DNA from: Alphaproteobacteria bacterium UBA7314
GTDB taxonomy: Bacteria > Pseudomonadota > Alphaproteobacteria > MPNO01 > UBA830
Direction: 5' to 3'
Length of the DNA stretch: 64,000 bases
NCBI GenBank assembly: GCA_002471575.1
Contig: DKQG01000012.1
Span: forward strand, 9,203-73,202
Part shown: positions 1-8,753 of the stretch, in pieces
Position numbering within the stretch: position 1 is the first letter of the stretch
How the letters are laid out: each line of letters starts with the position of its first letter
Notes under the pieces: model-generated
Databases searched by the model: none
Seen by the model: only the letters and a program-made list of their open reading frames with translations
What the model was told of the DNA's origin: nothing
Translations under genes and position numbers: made by a program

Positions 1-786
1 CGACGTCATCCGGTCGAGGGATGCAAGGCAGGCGGCGAGCTGATCCCGATCGATAAATTCGTCTGGCTGACGCGCCTGCGCGATGTCTCCCGGGCCGCAG
101 ATAACCGCAGGTATGCCTGCGCCGGCAAATGGGCTTGCCTCGGTCACGAAGGAGACCGCAACGTCGCTGTTGAGGCCGGACGCCTTGCGGGCGATGCGCT
201 CGGCTAGGGAGTCCGGTGTGTCGAACGGCTGTACCAGAACGTCGCGACCCGTCTCGACGAAAGCGTTGGCGTCAGTCGCCCGCATGCGGGGTAGCAGTTC
301 GGTCTCGACCCAGTCGTTAACCCGTGCGGCGAACGCGTCCGTGTCTGCACCAGGGATCGGACGGAACTCCCAGTTAAGCTTTGTTTCGCGGGCGATGATG
401 TTGACGGCATCGCCACCCGTTATCTTTCCTGCGTTGAACGTTGTGCAAGGCGGCTCGAACCGGTCGTCGCGTTCGGTCTCCGCGAGTTCGTCGCACTGGC
501 GATACAGGTAGGTGACGAAAGACGCTACCGCCTCGATCGCGTTGACGTCGTCCGGCGGTCAGCTTGAATAGGCCTCGCGGCCGTGGATAGTCGTCGTGTT
601 GGCGCAGATGTCCTTGTGGGTGTTGGCTATCTGCATATTTGTGGGCTCGCCGACGATGACGGCGCAGGACATCGGAATTTCGGCGGCGATGACATCGATC
701 ATCCGCATGTTAGAATTGCGCGACGTGGTATCAAACGCGATCAGGTTATGCAGGGTCGACGTAACGGTATTGACGCTTATCGCCAT
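1..786 (-). pseudogene. argE: Broken acetylornithine deacetylase / M20 peptidase (runs off window edge)
   Basis: The start ATG at 786 overlaps the trkH stop (TGATG). The first residues (LIAFDTTSRNSN) are typical of ArgE, but after about 25 residues the frame jumps to VIVGEPTNMQ, which normally lies about 130 residues later. The part of the catalytic domain with the first zinc-binding His, the bridging Asp and the catalytic Glu is therefore missing. The frame then meets an in-frame TGA at 561-559, where the family has an ordinary residue after the His-Ser-Ser-like segment (here REAYSS). The same frame continues beyond it as a good ArgE C-terminal half (ITGGDAVNIIARETKLNWEF, then VSFVTEASPFAGAG) to base 1. 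Two independent lesions, an internal deletion and a nonsense codon, argue for a true pseudogene. A sequencing error could explain the TGA but not the deletion. Confidence 0.8.
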
Positions 787-2234
787 CAACCGCGCCAGAA
801 CCAGGGGGCGAACAGCACCAGCACAGTGAAGAGCTCCAGCCGGCCCAGCAGCATGCCGGCCGCCAACACCCATTTCGCACTGTCCGGAAGGGCCGAGAAA
901 TTGCCGGTCGGGCCGATAATGTCACCCAGTGCCGGCCCCACGTTACAGATCGCCGAGGCCGCCCCGGAAACTGCGGTCAGGAAGTCGAGCCCGATGAAGT
1001 GCAGCAGTCCCGCCAGCACGGCAAACGTCAGCATGAACAGGAAGAAAAAGCTCATGACTGAATTTTCGACCTCGTCTGTAATCGGCCGGCCGTTGAAGGT
1101 GCCGATGAATATCCCATGCGGACGAATCAGGTGCTTCATCTGGACCTTCGCCGTCTGATACAGGATCTGATAGCGGAAAATCTTGATCGAGCAAGTGGTC
1201 GATCCCGCACAGCCGCCGATGAACATGATGAAAAAGAACACCCCGGTCGCGAAAGAGCCCCAACCGGCATAGTTCGCCGATGCATACCCCGTGCCCGTCA
1301 TGATCGACGTCACGTTGAAGGCGGCTTCGCGAAGCGCGCGGCCGATGTTGATGTCGTTGTTTATGTGATGGGCGGCAGTTACCGACAGCACGAAGAAAGC
1401 GACGATGAAGAAAAACCAGCGAACCTGGTTGTCGCGCCACAGCAGCAGGGGTTTGCCGCGTAGCGCCTGCAGATACAGAACGAACGGCAACGCGCCCAGC
1501 AGCATAAAGCAGGTGATGATCACCTCCGCTCCCGGATTCAGGAGCGCGCCGATAGATCCATCCCGGGTCGAAAACCCGCCCGTCGCAATCGTCGTCATGG
1601 CATGAGCTATGGCATCGAATCCTTTCAGGCCCGAAAACCACAGCAACGCGGCGCATGCGACCGTGAGGGCGAGATAAACGAACCCGACCCCGCTGGCGAT
1701 CTGGGCGACCCGCGGCAGCACCTTTTCCGAGCTGTCGGAGGATTCTGTCTGGAACAACTGGTTGCCGCCGATTTTCAGCATCGGCAGGATCGCGATCGAC
1801 ATGACGATAATGCCGATCCCGCCCAGCCACTGAAGGATCGCCCGCCATAGCAGAATACCGCTGGGTGTCGTATCGAGGCTGGTGATGACCGTCGATCCCG
1901 TAGTGGTCAGACCCGACATCGCCTCGAAAAACGCGTCTGTGAAATCCAGTTCCAGGTTGGCGAAGGCAAACGGCAGGGCTGCAAAAAACGTCATTGCCAG
2001 CCAGCTGGTCGTGGTCAGAAAAAAGGCCTGACGGACAGAAAGCCGCGACGGCGGCGCCATTGTCGTCAACAATAGGGTAACGCCAATAAAGGCGGTCAGC
2101 GCGGCGGAGGCAGCAAATACCTGCCAATCCGGATGGCCCACTACCAGGTCGGCAACCAGGGGCGCGCACATCGCCGCCGCCAGAGTCGTTAGCAGGATAC
2201 CGATAATATAGAGAACGGGGCGGAAATCGAGCAC
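786..2234 (-). CDS. trkH: Trk-type potassium uptake protein TrkH
   Basis: A 482-residue inner-membrane potassium channel subunit of the TrkH/KtrB superfamily. It normally works with the cytosolic NAD-binding subunit TrkA, which is not in this window. The four pore-loop signatures are visible: TTTGST near residues 110-115, ATGGFS near 217-222, TGTGYA near 313-318 and a CNVGPALG segment near 430. Strongly hydrophobic segments lie between them. Length matches the family. The start codon is GTG at 2234 and only a weak ribosome site precedes it. The downstream argE remnant overlaps its stop, so the two were probably co-transcribed. Identification is firm; ion selectivity beyond K+ cannot be read from sequence. 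Confidence 0.93.
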   Translation of the reverse strand: MLDFRPVLYIIGILLTTLAAAMCAPLVADLVVGHPDWQVFAASAALTAFIGVTLLLTTMAPPSRLSVRQAFFLTTTSWLAMTFFAALPFAFANLELDFTDAFFEAMSGLTTTGSTVITSLDTTPSGILLWRAILQWLGGIGIIVMSIAILPMLKIGGNQLFQTESSDSSEKVLPRVAQIASGVGFVYLALTVACAALLWFSGLKGFDAIAHAMTTIATGGFSTRDGSIGALLNPGAEVIITCFMLLGALPFVLYLQALRGKPLLLWRDNQVRWFFFIVAFFVLSVTAAHHINNDINIGRALREAAFNVTSIMTGTGYASANYAGWGSFATGVFFFIMFIGGCAGSTTCSIKIFRYQILYQTAKVQMKHLIRPHGIFIGTFNGRPITDEVENSVMSFFFLFMLTFAVLAGLLHFIGLDFLTAVSGAASAICNVGPALGDIIGPTGNFSALPDSAKWVLAAGMLLGRLELFTVLVLFAPWFWRG

Positions 2235-2261
2235 GGCTCTGATCCGGTGCGGTGAGATTTG

Positions 2262-2654
2262 CTAGTTGAGCTGATAGGGCTCGTGAGGCGAGTCCAGTGA
2301 AAAGGCCGGGATTTCAATCTCGAACTTTTCGCCGCCGGGAGTCTTCATCTGGTATGTGCCTTTCATGATCCCGGACGGCGTCGACAGCGGAGTGCCGCTG
2401 GTGTATTCGAAGCTTTCACCCGGACTGAGAACTGGCTGCTCGCCGACAACGCCTGCTCCACGCACTTCCTGCACCCGGCCGTGGCCGTCCGTGATATGCC
2501 AGTAGCGGGTCAGTAACTGTACCGTTTCCGGACTCTCGTTTTCGATCTGGACCCTGTATGCCCAAACGAACTGCCCGTCTTCGGGTTCCGACTGATCGTC
2601 GAGGTAGATCGGTTCTACGTCGACGCGAATCTCTCGGGTAACGGCTGAATACAT
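2262..2654 (-). CDS. apaG: ApaG domain protein
   Basis: A 130-residue protein matching ApaG over its full length: an all-beta, fibronectin-III-like fold with the signature region ENESPETVQLLTRYWHITDG and the C-terminal block PLSTPSGIMKGTYQM. ApaG was linked to cobalt/magnesium resistance in enterobacteria, but its biochemical role is unsettled. It lies 27 bases upstream of trkH on the same strand, so co-transcription with a cation transporter is likely. The ATG at 2654 gives the normal family length. No signal peptide or membrane segment is visible, so the product should be cytosolic. Confidence 0.93.
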   Translation of the reverse strand: MYSAVTREIRVDVEPIYLDDQSEPEDGQFVWAYRVQIENESPETVQLLTRYWHITDGHGRVQEVRGAGVVGEQPVLSPGESFEYTSGTPLSTPSGIMKGTYQMKTPGGEKFEIEIPAFSLDSPHEPYQLN

Positions 2655-2739
2655 GTGTCGCGGTCCAGGTTGTGCAGGGCGTTACTGTAGTCGATTTTAT
2701 CGTTCAGTGAAATCGCGCGGATACTAGCGTATTCACCGC

Positions 2740-3936
2740 TCAAACGGCGGCAAATGCTTGTTCTAAGTCGTCCAGTACATCTAGCGGATTCTCCAGCCCG
2801 ACGGACAGGCGAACCATTCCGTCATCCAAGCCGAGGCTCGCTCGGTCCTCAGGAGTCAGCCGTTGATGGGTCGTGGTGGCGGGATGGGTCAGCAGGCTCT
2901 TGGAATCGCCTAGATTATTGGAAATGTCGATCAGCTTCATCGCGTTCATGAACCTGAACACCGCTTCTTTTCCGCCCTCGTGCGAAAATGCCACCACATT
3001 GCCGAAATCAGACATCTGACGTGCCGCGAGATCGTGCTGCGGATGGCTTTTCAGGCCCGGGTACCGGACTTTTGCTAGATCGCTCCGCGTTTCCAGGTAA
3101 TCCGCAATTACCCGCGCGTTCTCGCAGTGACGCCTGATCCGGAGATCCAGAGTTTCAAGCCCTTTCAGCATCACCCAGGCGTTGAACGGACTGAGCGAGG
3201 GGCCCGTATGGCGGAGAAACGGCTTTAGTGTGTTTTCGCAGTAATCTTCGCCTCCCAGCACTATGCCACCTAGGCACCGGCCCTGTCCGTCAATATGTTT
3301 GGTCGCGGAGTAGACGACGATGTCGGCGCCAAGCTGCAGCGGTTTTTGCAGCAGCGGGGTGGCGAAAACGTTGTCGACGATCACCCTGGCACCGGCCTTG
3401 TGGGCAAGGTCGGAGACCGCCTGGATGTCGATGATGTCAAGGCCGGGGTTGGATGGCGTTTCTACAAAGGCAAACTTCGTCGGCCGTTTCAGCGCATCTT
3501 CCCACTGGTTCAGGTCCGTACCGTCGACGATGGTGGTTTCCACACCATATTTCGGCAGGATCTCGGTCAGGATGTAGAGGCACGATCCGAACAGCGCGCG
3601 GCTGCCCACCACGTGATCGCCCGCCTCAACCATGCAGGCCATCGATGCGAACACGGCGGACATGCCGGTCGCCGTCGCCTTGCCCATAGCCGCGCCTTCG
3701 ATCAGCGCCATGCGGTCCTGGAACATGTCGACGGTCGGGTTCGAGAACCGAGAATAGATGAACCTGTCGACCCGGTCCCGGAATGCGTCTTCAGCCTGCT
3801 CGGCATATTCATAGACGTAGCCGGATGTCGCGAATATCGCCTCGCCGGTCTCACCGAATTCGCTGCGCCGCGTACCGCCACGCACTGCCAGCGTCTGAGC
3901 GCGCCAGCTATCCTGAACGGGTTTGTTTACCGCCAT
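2740..3936 (-). CDS. metZ: O-succinylhomoserine sulfhydrylase
   Basis: A 398-residue PLP enzyme of the Cys/Met metabolism family that makes homocysteine directly from O-succinylhomoserine and sulfide in methionine synthesis. The PLP lysine lies in SATKHIDGQGR (Lys213). The ETPSNP segment (159-164) and the aspartate in VDNVFATP (about 188) that contacts the cofactor ring are present. The KHIDGQGRCLGG context is typical of MetZ rather than cystathionine gamma-synthase. The ATG at 3936 has GGGAG seven bases upstream. A SAM-II aptamer and an intrinsic terminator lie in the leader, so expression should fall when S-adenosylmethionine is abundant. It is the last clear gene before apaG, 85 bases on. 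Confidence 0.93.
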   Translation of the reverse strand: MAVNKPVQDSWRAQTLAVRGGTRRSEFGETGEAIFATSGYVYEYAEQAEDAFRDRVDRFIYSRFSNPTVDMFQDRMALIEGAAMGKATATGMSAVFASMACMVEAGDHVVGSRALFGSCLYILTEILPKYGVETTIVDGTDLNQWEDALKRPTKFAFVETPSNPGLDIIDIQAVSDLAHKAGARVIVDNVFATPLLQKPLQLGADIVVYSATKHIDGQGRCLGGIVLGGEDYCENTLKPFLRHTGPSLSPFNAWVMLKGLETLDLRIRRHCENARVIADYLETRSDLAKVRYPGLKSHPQHDLAARQMSDFGNVVAFSHEGGKEAVFRFMNAMKLIDISNNLGDSKSLLTHPATTTHQRLTPEDRASLGLDDGMVRLSVGLENPLDVLDDLEQAFAAV

Positions 3937-3962
3937 CGTATGCTCCCAGGCAATTGCCCAAA

Positions 3963-3994
3963 TAAAAACCCCCGACCGAAAAGCCGGGGTTTTC
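3963..3994 (-). terminator. Intrinsic terminator in the metZ leader
   Basis: Read on the minus strand, a GC-rich hairpin (ACCCCGGC ... GTCGGGGGT with a short T-rich loop) is followed by TTTTTATTT. It sits between the SAM-II aptamer and the metZ start, where a transcription-attenuating terminator would be expected. It could also end ctaA transcripts. Confidence 0.75.
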
Positions 3995-4009
3995 AGGAAC
4001 CTCCCGACC

Positions 4010-4064
4010 TTTTAGCGATGCTTTTTACGTGGCCGCAAGCCGGTCGGCTCAAATCACCACAGGT
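4010..4064 (-). promoter_or_regulatory. SAM-II riboswitch (metA/metZ leader motif)
   Basis: On the minus strand the sequence GTGGTGATTTGAgCCG, then CTTGCgGCCACGTaAAA, then GCTAAAA reproduces the SAM-II consensus in order. The GTGG/CCAC helix, the GATTTGA loop, the TTGC segment and the 3' GCTAAA pseudoknot strand are all present. SAM-II aptamers are characteristic of alphaproteobacterial methionine genes, and this one precedes metZ. The aptamer starts only about 30 bases after the ctaA stop, so its promoter probably lies within the 3' end of ctaA. Confidence 0.92.
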
Positions 4065-4094
4065 TAAGCGTCTTACGCCCGGTGGCTATCTGCG

Positions 4095-5111
4095 TCAAGC
4101 CTCCGTTTTGGACCGGGTTTCCTGCCAACGCCAGATGGCGGCCGAGAACAGGACCATTGCGCCGCCCTGATGGGCCCAGGCGATATATATCGAAGCGCCG
4201 GAGAGGATCGTCACGATCCCGAGACCGAACTGCAGAAGCGCAAACGCTGCTAGCAGATTGAGCGCCGCCGACCCGGCTTGGCGGTCGCGCCACCACGCCC
4301 ACAGGACCGCCACGACCGTGACGATAGCGAGAACGCGGTGCAGCCACTGCACCAGTCCGATATTTTCGAACAGGTTCAGCCAGACGGGCACCATCGACAG
4401 GGCGCCGGGCGGGAACAGACGTCCGTCCATCAGCGGGAAGGTGTTGAAAACTGCCCCGCCGTCCAGGCCCGACATGAAGGCGCCCCAGATCATGGTGACG
4501 AATACAAGAGCCGGCAGCCATCCGCTATTGCCCGCCGATGCGCTGGAGCTAACGGCTTGAGGGCGCATGCTGGCCGCGATGTAGAGCATCATCCCGTATA
4601 TCGCAACCGCAAGACCGAGGTGTGCGGCCAGCCTGTACTGGCTCACCGACGGTTCGTCCACGAGACCCGATTTGACCATGTACCAACCGAGGGTGCCCTG
4701 CGCGCCGCCAAGTACGAACAGTATTGCAAGCAGTCCGGTCAGACCAGCAGGAAGTCGATAGCGGATTACGAACCAAAGGAACGGCAACAGGTATACCACG
4801 CCGAGAATGCGGCCTAGCAGACGGTGCAGGTATTCCAGCCAGAAGATGCGTTTGAAATCCTCGAGCCCCATCCAGAAATTAAGTTTCCGGAACTCCGGCG
4901 AATCGCGATAGGCATCGAACAGCGCGGCCCACGCCGGGTCCGAAATCGGTGGCAGCCAGCCCGTCACCGGGCGCCAGTGGACGATCGACAGGCCGGATTC
5001 CGTCAGCCGCGTAATCCCGCCGAGCAGCACCATGGCAAAGACCAGCCCGCAGCAGACGTATAACCACATGCGGATCGATTTAAGGGGAGGGTCAACGCGA
5101 AAGCTTGCCAT
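4095..5111 (-). CDS. ctaA: Heme A synthase (COX15/CtaA family)
   Basis: A 338-residue polytopic membrane enzyme that oxidises the C8 methyl group of heme O to give heme A for aa3-type cytochrome oxidase. About eight hydrophobic helices are visible. Conserved histidine-bearing segments are present: SIVHWRPVTG near residue 45, FWLEYLHRLLGR near 90-100, RLAAHLGLA near 160, VQWLHRVLA near 250 and IAWAHQGGA near 310. The GGITRLTESGLS segment after the first helix is diagnostic. The length fits the alphaproteobacterial/mitochondrial subtype, and its presence implies aerobic respiration. ATG start at 5111. Confidence 0.94.
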   Translation of the reverse strand: MASFRVDPPLKSIRMWLYVCCGLVFAMVLLGGITRLTESGLSIVHWRPVTGWLPPISDPAWAALFDAYRDSPEFRKLNFWMGLEDFKRIFWLEYLHRLLGRILGVVYLLPFLWFVIRYRLPAGLTGLLAILFVLGGAQGTLGWYMVKSGLVDEPSVSQYRLAAHLGLAVAIYGMMLYIAASMRPQAVSSSASAGNSGWLPALVFVTMIWGAFMSGLDGGAVFNTFPLMDGRLFPPGALSMVPVWLNLFENIGLVQWLHRVLAIVTVVAVLWAWWRDRQAGSAALNLLAAFALLQFGLGIVTILSGASIYIAWAHQGGAMVLFSAAIWRWQETRSKTEA

Positions 5112-5259
5112 AGGTGTCGCTGCAGTGTTGTTGAATGTCCCCTAATTAATCAGGGGCGACAAATCTGGCAACGGGATGCGGCGCTTTGTCCGAATGGACA
5201 AGCGTGTTCCAAACGCCTCGCGAAGGCGGCTCCCTTCGTTCAGGTCGACGGGCTGTCAA

Positions 5260-5265
5260 TATAAT
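5260..5265 (+). promoter_or_regulatory. TATAAT -10 element
   Basis: A perfect TATAAT lies eight bases before an ATG at 5274, the spacing expected for a leaderless transcript. The -35 region is weak. The same TATAAT-8-ATG layout occurs at 50941-50955. Confidence 0.35.
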
Positions 5266-5273
5266 GCTTCTGC

Positions 5274-5498
5274 ATGCTCGACATGGCGCGCCCGCGACGG
5301 CCTGAGGATTTCGAAATTGGCCACCTCGACCTGCTACAGCGGGGCTTCGATTTCCCATTCCCCGAAACCCAAAAATTTATGCAGTTCTGGAGACTTTGGG
5401 AGGAGGCCCAGCACCTGCCAGATTTAGGTCTGCAGCAGGTCGAGGTGATCGGGAGGGCGATATATGATTTCGGCGGTGGTAACGCAGTAACCACTTAA
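5274..5498 (+). CDS. Small hypothetical protein, possibly leaderless
   Basis: A 74-residue open frame starting MLDMARPRRPEDFEIGHLDL with a hydrophilic, aromatic-rich middle. I do not recognise it. In favour: a perfect -10 hexamer at the right distance for a leaderless gene and a plausible amino-acid composition. Against: it lies opposite the eroded 3' part of a TerB-like gene, so it may be an antisense shadow. No conserved motif, signal peptide or membrane segment is visible. Confidence 0.25.
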   Translation: MLDMARPRRPEDFEIGHLDLLQRGFDFPFPETQKFMQFWRLWEEAQHLPDLGLQQVEVIGRAIYDFGGGNAVTT

Positions 5499-5786
5499 CT
5501 AATGTTCGATGTCCGTCCGCAGCGACAATTTCGCGGGCGAACGCATAGGCCGTCTTGCGCAAGCGGGTGGGCAGGGCTGCCTTTGTTTGGTCGATCGCTG
5601 CGTCGACGCCGCCGTTATGGCTGCCGCATCGGTAGCGGGTTTATCGGGTTCGTATTCTCCGAATAAAGGTATGCAGTTGATCTGCTGGCCGATCCGCAGA
5701 AGTTCGCTGTCAGTCATTTCCGCATCGACGGCGGATGCCATGACCATGGTGTGGGCCATTGCGCTACGGGGCGTACAGATCCTCAT
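5400..5786 (-). pseudogene. Decayed TerB-like (tellurite resistance family) gene
   Basis: From ATG 5786 the minus strand reads AHTMVMASAVDAEMTDSELL, then IPLFGEYEPD, which fits the N-terminal half of the small alphaproteobacterial TerB-like proteins. Near base 5600 the frame turns to nonsense, while the neighbouring frame continues the family sequence (AAIDQTKAALPTRLRKTAYA, then FAREIVAADG). Family similarity then fades, with a further likely shift and stops. A frameshift in a real gene is the simplest reading. The intact protein would be about 140 residues, cytosolic and helical. The exact 3' boundary is uncertain. Confidence 0.6.
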
Positions 5787-5840
5787 TTGTTATTCTCAGT
5801 AGTTAGATGGCGGGTCATGTCTTACTGCACTGTGGTTAAG

Positions 5841-8612
5841 TCATTCCGGCTGCGAGAGGAAATCCCGCGTCGTTGCCACCGCGTCGGCTAAGCCGACGCG
5901 GTGTATTTCCATCCCATCGGGAAATGCTCCCGAAAGGCGGGACGGCATCATTGGATCCAGTATCACGAAAACGCCGCAATCTTTCACTCTGCGAACCAGC
6001 CGGCCATAGGCCTGTTTCAGTCGTAACCGCGTAATCAGGTCGTCGTATTTGGAACGCTTAAACGCCTTGCGTCGGGCGCGATGCAGAATGGACGGCCTCG
6101 GCCACGGTACCCGGTCGAACACGATCAGGCGCAGGCTGCGCCCCGGCACGTCGACACCGTCGCGAATGGCATCTGTTCCTAGCAGGCAGGACCGTTCCTC
6201 GGCGCGGAAAATTTCGACAAGGCTGCCAGTATCCATGCGGTCGACATGTTGGGCCAGCAAAGGATAGCCCGCGTCTTCAATTAATGGCGCAATGTTCTCG
6301 TGAACGGCCCGCAGGCGGGTGATAGCGGTAAACAGGCCCAGCGCGCCGCCGCCGGAGGCGAGAAAAAGCTCGCGATAAGCGGCTGCGACTTGGGTCAGGT
6401 CGTCCTTGCGTACGTCGGTTACCACCAGGACGCGTGTCTGTTCAGGATAATCGAAGGGCGACGAAACCTGCGCACGATACGGCGGCTCTTCGAGGTGAAT
6501 TGCGCCAGTACGCTCCTCTGCTGACATCCAGTCGACCTCGGCGTCTCCGGTGCCGTCGCGCAGGGTCGCGGATGTGAAGACGATTCCATGCGACGGTTCC
6601 GCCACTGCCTTGGCGAATGGCAGCATAGGATCAATCCAGTGGCGGTGCATACCGATGTCGATGTCGCGCCCCTGCGACCGGGTGACGGAGAACCAGTCGA
6701 CGAATTCCTCCGGCGTGCCGTCTGCGAGTGCTTCGAGCATAGACCGCCAGGCTTCCAGTTCTCCTTCCGCGCGTCGGCGCAGACCGCGACTGACGCTATC
6801 GATCCGGTTGCGAAGCGCGGTGTCCAGATCGCTGGCGTTCTCCTCGAGAACAACCATCAGTCGCTCCGACAGTGTGCGCATCGGCTGAATCAGCCGGTTG
6901 AGGGATTCTCGCAGGCTTTCCGCAGCATCCAGCAATCCTGGCACCGGGCTGTCGGTTTCGGTTTCCAGGTCGTAGGGCGATCGTGCGTCCTTTGCCCGGG
7001 CGTAAACTTGCTGGCGAAGTTCAGTGAGAAAGTTCTCCGCATCTCCCCGTGGCGTGTCCCCGGCGATGCGCTGGTTCCAGCCGGGTCCCGGCAGTATATG
7101 GGCGGCGTCGACAATCGCGTCGACGAATTCGCCAATGCGCTCGTCAAGCAATGCCACGCCCTCGATCCGACGTTGCAGCCCGCGGGTGCGGGTTTTGCGT
7201 CCTTCTTCAGGCCCCAACAGCCAGCGCCGAAGCTCCGCACCCTCCTGCCCGCTGAGCTGGGCCGAAAACGCGCTGTCCGCCGCATCGAACAGATGATGGC
7301 CCTCGTCAAATACCAGCCGCGTCGGTATCTGACCGTCATCCATACCGCCGGTGGCGGTCTGTGCTAGCACCAAGGCATGGTTGGCGACCACTATGTCGGC
7401 ACGCTTGGCGCGGCGGACGGTCTTCTCAACAAAGCATTTGTGATAATGCGCGCAGGCCGAATAGATGCATTCACCGCGCCTATCGGCCATCCCGATCGTG
7501 TTGCGGGCACCCGCAAGGTCGACAAGCCAGGCGGGAAAATCGCCGCCGCCGATGTCGCCGTCGCGGGTCGCGGTCAACCATCGCGCCATCAGGCCTAGCC
7601 CGACCGCGTCCTGCGGCCGGCTGGGCAATCCCGTTACCGCGTCCTCGTAATTCAGCAGGCAAAGATAGTTCTCCCGGCCCTTGCGGATGACGACCTTGCG
7701 GTTCTTGATCACTGGGTCGGGATGCAGGCGGTTCAACTCGTAATCGATCTGCCGCTGCAGGTTTCGGGTGTATGTGCTGATCCAGACGGTACCGTCGTTG
7801 CGTTCTGCCCACAGGCTGGCCGGGGCGATATAGCCTAGGGTCTTGCCAACGCCGGTGCCGGCTTCTGCCAAAACGGCGTTTGGCGCACCTTCCTCGTAGC
7901 GTGGGGCAAAGGCCTGTGAAACCGCCGAGGCGTAATCGCCTTGTTGCGGGCGGTCTTCCGCGTCGTCGCCGACAAGATCGGAGAGGCGCGTTCGCGCTTC
8001 GTCAGAAGTCACGGGAATATTGCTGGGCTGACCTTCCGGCGCGAACTCTGACCATTCCGGCAGCCGCCGCCAAACTTCCAGCGCTCTGTTGGCTAGCCCG
8101 TCGAAGGCCGGCGTAACTTCCGCAGCGAGAGCACGGAGCACCAGCGGGCTCCAGCCCCATTTCCCGGCTTCCATCATCCGTGCTGTTTCGGTGGTCAGGT
8201 CGCGGTCGCGGCCCGGTTCCATCCGGATCAGGTCGGTCAGCAGTACGCCGCCGGCAAGCTGTAGCAACCGGGCCTCGTTTTCCAGCCCTTCTGGTGGATC
8301 GAGTTCCAGCGCATCGGCGAGACCCGACGGTGTCGGACGGCAGAACTTGGCCGGCCGGACAAAGGCATAGAGTTCCAGCAGGTCGAGTGCGGGAAAGGGT
8401 GACGTATTCAGCCTCCGCGCCGTTGCCGGTGCGTGGCACACCATGGGCACCAGACCGTCCGATATCCGCCTGACCGCCGCCGCCGGGGCTACGGGTTCTA
8501 GCGATCCATCCGGCGATACCAGGACGGCGCCGCGGTGCCCCGCCGAGAGCGCCGGCATGTCCAGCCGCCGGACGGGTGCGGATTCGGTTTGGGGCAGGTT
8601 AGAATCGACCAT
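5841..8612 (-). CDS. ATP-dependent DNA helicase, DinG/XPD (Rad3) type
   Basis: A large superfamily 2 helicase (923 residues from the ATG at 8612; a GTG at 8639 would add nine). The Walker A motif GTGVGKT is about 255 residues in. The DEAH box appears as DEGHH (LVFDEGHHLFDAADS). Between them lie the cysteines expected to bind a 4Fe-4S cluster (CLLNYED, then CIYSACAHYHKCF). Late motifs include FTSATLRDG and LLGTDAIRDGVDVPG with the arginine-rich LRLKQAYGRLVRR near the end. The roughly 230-residue N-terminal region is typical of the alphaproteobacterial branch and resembles a degenerate nuclease domain. It probably unwinds damaged or structured DNA 5' to 3'. Confidence 0.88.
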   Translation of the reverse strand: MVDSNLPQTESAPVRRLDMPALSAGHRGAVLVSPDGSLEPVAPAAAVRRISDGLVPMVCHAPATARRLNTSPFPALDLLELYAFVRPAKFCRPTPSGLADALELDPPEGLENEARLLQLAGGVLLTDLIRMEPGRDRDLTTETARMMEAGKWGWSPLVLRALAAEVTPAFDGLANRALEVWRRLPEWSEFAPEGQPSNIPVTSDEARTRLSDLVGDDAEDRPQQGDYASAVSQAFAPRYEEGAPNAVLAEAGTGVGKTLGYIAPASLWAERNDGTVWISTYTRNLQRQIDYELNRLHPDPVIKNRKVVIRKGRENYLCLLNYEDAVTGLPSRPQDAVGLGLMARWLTATRDGDIGGGDFPAWLVDLAGARNTIGMADRRGECIYSACAHYHKCFVEKTVRRAKRADIVVANHALVLAQTATGGMDDGQIPTRLVFDEGHHLFDAADSAFSAQLSGQEGAELRRWLLGPEEGRKTRTRGLQRRIEGVALLDERIGEFVDAIVDAAHILPGPGWNQRIAGDTPRGDAENFLTELRQQVYARAKDARSPYDLETETDSPVPGLLDAAESLRESLNRLIQPMRTLSERLMVVLEENASDLDTALRNRIDSVSRGLRRRAEGELEAWRSMLEALADGTPEEFVDWFSVTRSQGRDIDIGMHRHWIDPMLPFAKAVAEPSHGIVFTSATLRDGTGDAEVDWMSAEERTGAIHLEEPPYRAQVSSPFDYPEQTRVLVVTDVRKDDLTQVAAAYRELFLASGGGALGLFTAITRLRAVHENIAPLIEDAGYPLLAQHVDRMDTGSLVEIFRAEERSCLLGTDAIRDGVDVPGRSLRLIVFDRVPWPRPSILHRARRKAFKRSKYDDLITRLRLKQAYGRLVRRVKDCGVFVILDPMMPSRLSGAFPDGMEIHRVGLADAVATTRDFLSQPE

Positions 8613-8705
8613 CCGCCGAGTATATCCGAATCCCGCCACCTCGTGTTCGCTGACGGGGTCAAATCCGACTGCTTGTGTCCGCTGGGAGCTTGATTTACAA
8701 CGGCG

Positions 8706-8723
8706 TTTTACATATGTGTAAAA
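8706..8723. promoter_or_regulatory. Operator-like palindrome before the acyl-CoA dehydrogenase operon
   Basis: TTTTACA-TATG-TGTAAAA is a perfect seven-base inverted repeat with a four-base spacer, 31 bases upstream of the start at 8754. Its size and position suit a dimeric repressor (GntR, TetR or IclR type); no candidate regulator gene is adjacent. Confidence 0.55.
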
Positions 8724-8753
8724 TCATACGTTTGTTCTATCAAGGGTGCCATT

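Noticed and set aside
83..511. A 142-codon plus-strand open frame at the left edge
   Set aside because: It is the antisense shadow of the argE C-terminal half, which has clear family sequence on the minus strand.
5274..5498. Calling the small leaderless frame a confident gene
   Set aside because: It overlaps the antisense of an eroded TerB-like gene; the promoter-start spacing is suggestive but not enough.
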